From the NCBI RefSeq assembly GCF_958450345.1, contig NC_088780.1, positions 44,694,033 through 44,758,032 on the forward strand: DNA of 64,000 nt, in the 5' to 3' direction. Every line of letters starts with the position of its first letter. Positions within the stretch are counted from its first letter, which is position 1. Position numbers and translations under genes: made by a program. This stretch comes from Calliphora vicina. Taxonomy: Eukaryota; Arthropoda; Insecta; Diptera; Calliphoridae. This document shows, piece after piece, positions 56,790-64,000 of this stretch. The notes under the pieces were generated by a model that was not told where the DNA came from, made no database searches, and saw only the letters and a list, made by a program, of their open reading frames with translations.

Positions 56790-57905
56790 ATTGTCTTTTG
56801 TGGCTTTTTTTTTAAAAAAATTTGTACATTTATAAAATTTTGAAAAACAAAAATTAGATTTTAAATTAAATTTATGCTAATGTAAATACATATAATAAAT
56901 TTATGTTTTGAATTTTTTAATAGCATATTAAGTATGCTTTTATTTCCAATTTAATTCATTAATTTATCGCTTTCCATTCTAAAGTAACAGCATAAATTGT
57001 GAACTATGGTCTTTTTTTTCCAAAAAAACAATAATGCGCTTAACGGGTTAACATTTTTTTTTTAATTTTTTTCTAAAATGCTGTGTTTTTATGTGCTTAT
57101 AATAACTCATCAATAAAAAAATATAATATTTTAAAACTACGGCTTCTATGAATTAATCGCCACTTTGGGTACCATTCAACCCACTGTGCACTGGATTCAC
57201 CTTTTTCGGGTATGTTGTTCCGTAATTTTCTTCTACTATGCAATATCTACGATTTTGCTTCAGCCACAAAAGAAAAAATTATAATATTCTCTTTTGTGAC
57301 TTTTTTAAAAAAATTTGTACATTTATAAAATTTTGTGTAAAACAAAAATTGGATTTTAAATTAAATTTATACTAATATAAATACATATAATAAATTTATA
57401 ATTTTATTTTTTTAGTAGCACATGAAGTATGATTTAATTTCCAATTTTATTCATTAATTTATCGCTTTCCATTCCAAAGTTATAGCATAAATTGTGAGCT
57501 AAGGTCTTTTTTTCCAAAAAACAATAATGCATTTAGCGGGTTAAAAAAATTTTTTTTTTACACTTTTTTTTTCTAAAGTGCTGTGTTTTTATGGATTCAT
57601 GATTATTCAGTACTAAAAAATTATAATATTCTCTTTTATGACTTTTTTGAAATAATTTGTAAATTTATACAATTTTGTGTAAAACAAAAATTGGATTTTA
57701 AATTAAATTTATACTAATATAAATACATACAATAAATTTATATTTTGAAGTTTTTAATAGCACATTAAGTGTGCTTTAATTTACAATTTTATTCAATAAT
57801 TTATCGTTTTCCATTCCAAAGTTACAGCATAACTTGCGAAAAAAGGTCTTTTTTTCCAAAAAACAATAATGCGCTTAAAGGGTTACAATTTTTTTTTTAA
57901 CTTTT
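56790..57905. repeat. Three diverged tandem AT-rich units
   Basis: The block 'gattttaaattaaattta' to 'aacaataatgcgcttaacgg' (about 240 bp, with 'attaatttatcgctttccat' and 'caaagttacagcataa') appears at 56857, 57352 and 57694. The intervals of 495 and 342 bp differ because a copy of the inner right terminus is inserted between the first two. Confidence 0.85.
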
Positions 57906-58313
57906 TTTCTAAAATGCTTATAATAACTCATCAATAAAAAATATAATATTTTAAAACTACAGCTTCTATGAATTAATCGCCACTTTGGGTACCATTCAAC
58001 CCACTGTGCACTGGATGTACCTTTTTCGGGTATGTATGTTCCGTACTTTTCTTCTACTATGCAATATCTACAACTTTGCTTCAGCCACAAAAGAGATATT
58101 CCGTACGGTATACGAGATATAGCCGTGCTAAAATATAGAAAAAGTGTTAAAAATCCACCTTGAGGAAAAATAATCGTTTGGCCATTAAATTATTACGGCA
58201 GCCAACTTGACAAAACTAATGATGCAGAAGTTCTTATTTTTGGGGCTACTTTCACGTACAATTGTCAGAATTGAGTCCCAAAGCAATGAACTGAAAAATG
58301 TTGTACTGTGTTA

Positions 58314-60789
58314 TCCTTCGTTGCTGGATATAAGGGTGCATAGCATATTTATAGAAGTTATAATTCTATAGGAATGTGGTTTCCATTTAATATGAGCTTC
58401 CTAAGCGAAGAGAAGAAATGCAACTCAAATTGATCGGGGCTGGCTTTACTGAATATATGATCGTTAATTCATTTAATTTTTTACATTCAGCAGTGTCGTT
58501 CCTTCCACTGACCTTAGTGCTCTATTCTCTTTTATAAGATAATTAATTTTATTTTACGTCTCTCCACACAGATCCTGAAAGTATAGAGAGAGATCGTCCG
58601 GTGTAGAGGGGTATATATATGAATAGAATTCTGTTCGTATTAATTTTTCAAAGAAAGGCTTTGCTAATTTGTTTTCATATTAGGAAGAAAGATATAGTTT
58701 TTCATAGTTTTTCAATAAGCTTCGTACATTTAGTAGCTCAAGACTGTAGTCGAGTGATCTGCTGAGAGAACCTGTAATGGGATCATTGATATAAGTTCAC
58801 GCTTTAAATTTGTGATTACAGACAATTACTGGATTATAATATTATAGAATTATATAGGTCAATATGTAGATTGTTCACTAAATATAGCATCTAGTCTGTT
58901 AGATGATATTCCTTCTAATAGTTATCGCCGTCTAGGAGTAGTGAGGAGAGAGGACCAGAAAGTATGTGATGTTCATAAAGTCTTCTTGTCTTGAATTTTC
59001 AAAGAAGCGAAAATGCTAAAAATTTGCGAAAGTTATTAAAAGTTTCGTGTTTAATTTTTTAGTTTGTATGATTCTGAATATGACAAACAACCTCGGAAAC
59101 TCACAATACCCTGTACCGTACCTAGGTGTATATAGAAAATAGCAAAACTAATCAAATGCAAACATAGTCGTACCTTTGTACACAAATCGTAAATGATATC
59201 CCGTAGCGAAAGGATTTCATAAAAAATCTCTAAGATTTTCCATATTAGCTATGCTCACTCAATATTGTTAGTGGATTCCTGTATTGTTTTATATGAGGAG
59301 ATGCTTAAAGTGAAGTTTTGGCTGTAACAACCCTTTCGTTTTAAAGGGCCAGAGCATTGAATACTGTGTGCTGGTTTACATAGTGTTTTTTACGATTATG
59401 ACAAAGATGATAATGATCATGGAAATATTACACTGCTTTGTGTGCTTCATAAGCATATTAAGAAGGTCCTTTGTTTGTCTATGACCAACATGCATACATA
59501 CATCCGTACATATTCATACACCTATGGTTTTCTCATTTTCATACATATTACACTGTCCATAGGTAAATATTTTTTGCTGGTCTTTTTTTAACTATTTATC
59601 ATAATTTTTCAATTTACTATCAAATAGAGTTTTTTGTCTTTGGGGACCAATAAGTATATAGTGTTGTCGTGTCGTCGACATTCTTGTCCATTGATATTTC
59701 AAAAGAACACTCTACTGTCTTCAGTAATGTACATGTTAATACAATCCAAACTATTTGTTTAAAATGTATAAAAACATTATTAATATTTTGAAAAATTAAC
59801 CTAATATATGACAAAAACCAGAAATAAAATCAGTATTTCAAATGGAAGTCTTTAAGATTTTAAAGTTGGTTGAAAAATAAGAATTTGGTGGTCTCTAACT
59901 ATTGAACATTTAGTCAGTCATACATCCAGCTTAAATTCGTATGTATATAGAATCTATTGTCAAAAATTTCTTCTAGTATTATAAATTCACTAGAGTTTAA
60001 AATTGTATACCAAAGAATAGCATGTCCTGCAGTCGTTATATCTCATCTTGTTTATTATATTCTGAACATACCACTGCCACAATGATTTTGCATTGTCCAG
60101 TTTTTCTCCGTTTGTCATTTCAAAACTTTCAATATTTATTTATTTGACTTGTTTTTTTTATTCTTCATTATTTTGCATTTTCATCAATTTATCTTTTCTT
60201 CTAGCAGACGACGAAGTTGAGGAAAGAATCAGTGAAATGCCAATGTTGTTTACTTTAAGCATCTTGTCTAATGTTTGAGTTTGTTAATGTGATTATTAAT
60301 GATAATTTTGACACTTTCATCGTCTTCCTTGTCGTTCGTTCATCTCTTCAACATTTGTACAGCTGCCTGGACAAACATTCATATGCGTTCGTGTATCTTT
60401 ATATTGTATGGAAATGTATAATGTTTGGTCATTGATAATAAAATTTAAAAAAAAGTAAACATTTTCTATTACATTTTGTCAAAAAGGTCAACAAGAGGAT
60501 GTAGGCAAAAGGTGTATGTTTTCATTCTAGGTGAAGCGATACATAGATAGAGAGACTGTGTGTGATATTTGAATAAAAACGTAATTATAATGTTGCATAG
60601 AAAATGTTTGTAATATGTCAACTGGAAAAACTGTTTTTCATTGTTGATTATTTAATAGATGATTTGGAAAATATTTGTTAGAAGAATTTTTAGTTTTTAC
60701 TGCAAAATAACAATTTGAAATTATTTCTGTATAATTCTCTCAAATAAAGAATATATAAATTGAGGACAAATCATTGATCTTTTGATAAT
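58314..60789. other. No gene recognised
   Basis: Mixed to AT-rich DNA. Frames at 59620-59814 (minus) and 60093-60278 (plus) have no motif. A pyrimidine-rich stretch near 60090-60200 is followed by 'cttctagcagacgacgaag', which looks like a 3' splice site, but no exon of any length or similarity follows. Confidence 0.4.
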
Positions 60790-61990
60790 TCGTTGTCATT
60801 CAAAATTGTCGGTGTCTCTTTTATGGAGCTATAACCAATTAACCGATTTGTACAGTATTAATGGTGTGATATTTTTAAATCGTTAAATGGATTTGCTTAA
60901 TCGATAATATGATAATTTCAAAATTTGGCAGATTATTTTTTTTTGGTATGAATTCGATTCTGACACCACAATACATTTGGTGGTCTTTTATGGAAACTAT
61001 GGTCAATTATAATAGAATCATAAATATGGAGCGATCGTTATAAAACTCGGAAGAGAGTATAAGACACTGATGTTTCAGAAGGTGCTGAAACATCACTCTC
61101 TCTGTGGCTAGAGAGTACAATATAATTTCATAAATTCGACCCCGAGTACTAAGTATTTCTATTTTGTCTGTAATGCCGGAATAACGTTGTTGGAGTGTCA
61201 AATCTAATAATGTTAATCTGTGCTGCATCTTCTCTGAAGTTTGGACAAATTAAAACAAACATTTAAGTTTTTAAAATTACCCCTATCATTATGAGTCCCA
61301 GAGAAGGTTTGCAACTTTCAGTTCAGCTAAATTGGAAATTAACAAATAAAAGTGATATATTCAGATTATAGTCACCATTACTACTTACGTGATAATAAAA
61401 TATGTTTCTTATATAGGGGTTATATGGAAGGTAGGGTCAATTATGGACCTATCCTCACAAAAGTTGGTAGAAAGATTTAGGTTCATATAAAACTGGTTTA
61501 TGTCCAATTTCTTCACGATATTAATTATAATAATTATTATAAGACAATTATGAATGCTCAATTCATTTTCTGAGTGGGACCTTGTATGGGGACTAGGGAC
61601 AAGTGTTGCTTGATTTTCGCCATATTTTACATTATAATTTCAATGTACTTAGAATAAATTTTATCAGGATTGCCGCATACTTAACATATTTAGGACTACT
61701 TTAACAATATTCAGGAGGAACATTTATAAGGAAGCTAGGTTAAATCATGAACCGATATTTCAATCCTTAACAAACCTAATTCACAGAAAGTATTTGTGGA
61801 AAATTTCAGCCAGCTAGCTCCTTCGTTTTGGCCATATCTTGATTTCAACAGACAGGCGGACAGACAGAGCAACATCGTCAATTGCTTTTTGATAGAGATC
61901 GGCAAATAATTTCTAAAATCACTCTCGAATGCTTATTATTGAAATTTTAGAAGAAAAATTTCGGGTTTTCCCGAACTTTCTTGTTTTTCT
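60790..61990 (+). mobile_element. DINE-like interspersed element, third family
   Basis: Contains 'tggtcaattat' blocks near 60998 and 61435, 'gacaggcggacagacagagc' (61852-61871) in the position of the tetranucleotide core, and ends 'aaaaatttcgggttttcccg' plus 'aactttcttgtttttc' (61958-61990), a typical CTTGTTT end. The GGGTTTTCCCG palindrome near the end parallels the GGTCGGGCTTGACCGACC palindrome of the 36-kb element. A 73-codon minus frame at 61007-61228 is a chance frame. The left limit is uncertain. Confidence 0.6.
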
Positions 61991-62547
61991 TTATAACCAA
62001 CTAGTTGTTTCAGATTATTATTTCAAACTTGGTATTATTCGACTACATACTTTTAGGTGATAAAGAAATGCAATATTGATTTTTTATTATGTTTAGTTCC
62101 CAGATGCGTTTGATTTGAAAATAAATGTACAGTCCGCTTTCCTAAAACCAATAATATTCTCCGCCATCAAATCATCTGCAGGTGAATACCTAACATAATT
62201 TTTTTAAAGACACAATAAAAAATATTTTTTTATTTTTGAATAAAATTGCGAAATTCCAAAAATTTTAAAAAAAGTTTAATCTTGCACAATTTTTCAATCT
62301 CTTATTTCAAACATTTGATTTCAATAAACTAATATTTTATTCCAATGAACTAATAAATTGTTTCAATGAACTTTTATAAAATTTGATTTGCTGACACTTT
62401 ACTATTTAAACACAACATTCCTAGTTGAAGATCAACCAAAAACTAATTCGTTTTTAATTTAATTTCCGTTAGATAATAATGAACGAGTACGTTGAATTAG
62501 TGAAAAAGTTCATTGAATTAAGATATTCATACCTTATATTTTTATTA
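61991..62547. other. AT-rich stretch, nothing recognised
   Basis: No frame or repeat I can name. 'tcaataaactaatattttat' and 'caatgaactaataaattg' are local near-repeats. Confidence 0.4.
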
Positions 62548-62751
62548 TCTTCTTATATATAAAGACGCCACCGTTTTTTCGTGGTTCACTTTTGAATATT
62601 TTATTGTCCACCAATATTGATGAAACATATATTGTTAAAAATGTTCTTTTCTCCAGATAGAAAATATAAAACATTTTTTCAAAATTCTTTCCATAAAAGT
62701 GGTAAAAAGCGTTAAAATAGTGGTCGAATTTCGACCAGCGGGCGATCCTAG
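62548..62751 (+). mobile_element. Minimal non-autonomous Helitron
   Basis: The 5' end TCTTCTTATATATAAAGACG is preceded by A (62547). The 3' end is the hairpin TGGTCGAATTTCGACCA (62721-62737), then GCGGGCGATCCTAG followed by T (62752). This meets all Helitron criteria: TC start, CTAG end, a GC-rich hairpin about 10 nt before the end, and A/T target. It has the same TCTTCT(T)ATATATA start as the Helitron at 46408, so it may use the same machinery. It is 204 bp with no coding; the 98-codon minus frame across it is incidental. Confidence 0.85.
62721..62737 (+). terminator. Helitron 3' subterminal hairpin
   Basis: TGGTCGAA T TTCGACCA is a perfect 8-bp inverted repeat, 10 nt before the CTAG end. 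In Helitrons this hairpin acts as the signal ending rolling-circle transposition. Confidence 0.8.
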
Positions 62752-64000
62752 TACTCAAAATTCTTTTTGATTTTTCACACATTGTTAAGTTTAAGTTTTT
62801 ATATATAGAAATATATATAGAAATCTGCAAAAACTAATCTAATGTAAAGAGTAAAATTTGAAGAAGTATAGAATGGTAATAGGATTCGACAGAACGAAGT
62901 TAGAAGTGATCACGCAGCACTAATTCTAAAAATGTAATGAACAGATATGAACTAAATCTGATTACACTAGAACAACTGATTATATTTAGTGTAAGATCTT
63001 TAAATTTTTCTAATGGAACAATAAAAACATAAAAGTTCACAATATGAATATTTATCTTAAAAAAAAATTTTATGATTTCATGAAAGTAACGGTTTCTTAA
63101 AAAATGTCTAAATTTTTTATTACAACTTCCATTATTTATTTGAAAAATTAATGACCTATGAAATTAAATGATGGCTATATTTTTCCAAAATAAAATTTTA
63201 AATTATTACATATTGTAACCTTTAGCACTAGAAGCTGGGATAAAGTTAAAAAGTTCATACTGTCCAGTACTAGTAACATTAACATGTCCACTAAACACAG
63301 AATCCATAAAAAGAGCAATCATAAAAACTCATAAGTACCAAAGAGAATACAATACAAACCCTTAACCTAATAAGATCCCAAAAACAATAAGAAAAACAAA
63401 TAATGAGTGTCCAGCAATGCTGATGCTAAAATGAATGGTCAGTACAAGAAAAGCAGATGTGCTTTGACAAAAGCACATTACCTATTCTTAAGCACGTTTT
63501 CATATTTATTTCTTATATACAAAATTAATGTCCTACAAGGGAATCCTTTTGTGTTGTTGAGTATTTTTTTTTTCTTAAAGGATTGTTTTGCTGCTAAATT
63601 TGACTATAAACCATAATTTATGTTTTATTCTTGCAAAGAAGAATGAAAAAACATACAAATACACAAGCGCCGTACACAAAGCGTCAAGGATTATTGATTA
63701 TGCAAAGTAAATGAGTGACCAGTTTTAAGAAAACAACTGAACAACAAGATATGGCAGCCACAAAGACAAAACTGCATAAGCGTGAAAAATTCAAACTGAC
63801 CACCACTCACTGATTTACATGTACGCAAAGCGAATGAAAGGGGTTGCTTTGTATATTTCTTATGGCGATAATAAAAAATCAAGAATATTTGAATATTTAC
63901 CTGAAGTTTTGATTGTTTTTGTTGTTGCTGTGTCTTCAAAGATCTCAAATTTCATAAGAATCCTTTTCATCAAAGTGTGTGTTTTGAGTTATTAGCGAGA
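62752..64000. other. AT-rich stretch, nothing recognised
   Basis: Frames of 69 and 85 codons (63407-63616 plus, 63691-63948 minus) have no motif. No shared repeat noticed. Confidence 0.45.

Larger units (their letters stand above)
55563..58310. mobile_element. 2.75-kb element with 300-bp inverted termini
   Basis: Starts CACAGTACAACA and ends TGTTGTACTGTG, with TTA directly outside both ends (55560-55562 and 58311-58313). Inverted arms extend about 300 bp, through 'tgggactcaattctgacaat', 'aaaataagaacttctgcatc', 'caagttggctgccgtaat', 'cgtataccgtacggaatatc' and 'ggctgaagcaaagttgtaga'. The interior has three diverged AT-rich units and an extra copy of the inner right arm at about 57140-57285 (repeated at 57955-58100). 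It contains no transposase, only short chance frames. The CAC ends with a 3-bp duplication would fit CACTA-type elements loosely, and TTA would fit PIF/Harbinger. The superfamily is open. Confidence 0.85.

Noticed and set aside
60093..60290. Host exon after a pyrimidine tract and AG near 60204
   Set aside because: The splice-site look is not followed by a frame with any recognisable similarity; it ends within 25 codons.
62534..62830. 98-codon minus-strand frame
   Set aside because: It covers the minimal Helitron and its flanks; the frame is incidental to the mobile element.
1..64000. CRISPR array, operons, ribosome-binding sites, rho-independent terminators
   Set aside because: The window is eukaryotic fly-like DNA. 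Repeats are dispersed or single tandem pairs, not short regularly spaced units.

Overview
The window is eukaryotic, very AT-rich, and carries no complete, intact protein-coding gene that I can recognise. Long A/T runs, 60-130 codon chance reading frames, and many dispersed repeats point to intergenic or large-intron DNA of a higher fly. The repeat vocabulary (TATACCC-ended elements with a (GTCC)n core, AACAAGTAAGA-type ends, Helitrons starting TCTTCTATATATA, jockey-like LINEs, Tc1/mariner pieces) fits a calyptrate fly such as a blow fly or house-fly relative. That placement is inference from repeat style, not a database match.

Layout. 1-1.8 kb: a palindromic copy of a 1-kb repeat, then a DINE-1/mini-me-like element. 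2.97-3.12 kb: a short inverted-repeat MITE. 4.9-5.1 kb: a LINE reverse-transcriptase tail on the minus strand. 7.36-8.61 kb: a non-autonomous element with CACAGTG ends and a 5-bp CGATG duplication (Transib-like). 8.86-10.21 kb: a hAT-like foldback with an 8-bp duplication, its loop filled by a DINE-like element. 12.67-13.56 kb: two different dead Tc1/mariner transposases. 18.06-18.52 kb: a dispersed repeat between two identical 70-bp direct repeats. 18.85-19.81 kb: a pogo/Tigger element. 22.8-25.4 kb: a foldback element interrupted by a 1.4-kb Tc1 element. 27.8 kb: a tRNA-derived SINE candidate. 28.53-29.12 kb: a solo LTR with ATAT duplication. 31.67-31.88 kb: a nearly perfect 79-bp-arm hairpin. 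33.65-35.93 kb: a hAT-like element carrying a 5'-truncated jockey-like LINE. 36-37.9 kb: two DINE-like elements in opposite orientation. 39.3-41.1 kb: two tandem copies of the 1-kb repeat seen at base 1. 42.7-44.5 kb: another foldback and a GC-richer decayed segment with a 189-bp tandem duplication. 46.41-48.11 kb: a deleted Helitron. 50.5-51.6 kb: a copy of the Transib-like interior, a dead mariner and a Tc1-type MITE. 55.56-58.31 kb: a 2.75-kb element with 300-bp inverted termini. 60.8-62.0 kb: a DINE-like element. 62.55-62.75 kb: a minimal Helitron. Between these lie AT-rich stretches with no feature I can support.

Nothing here forms a pathway or operon. The elements are related by nesting, which gives relative ages: Tc1 into foldback, DINE into hAT foldback, LINE inside hAT, and a deletion then duplication inside the Helitron. 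I found no convincing new biological system. The most unusual structures are the RSS-heptamer-ended element, the 70-bp flanking duplication, the 79-bp-arm hairpin, the nested 55.6-58.3 kb inverted-repeat element, and the Helitron whose deletion-fused Rep/helicase junction was later duplicated.
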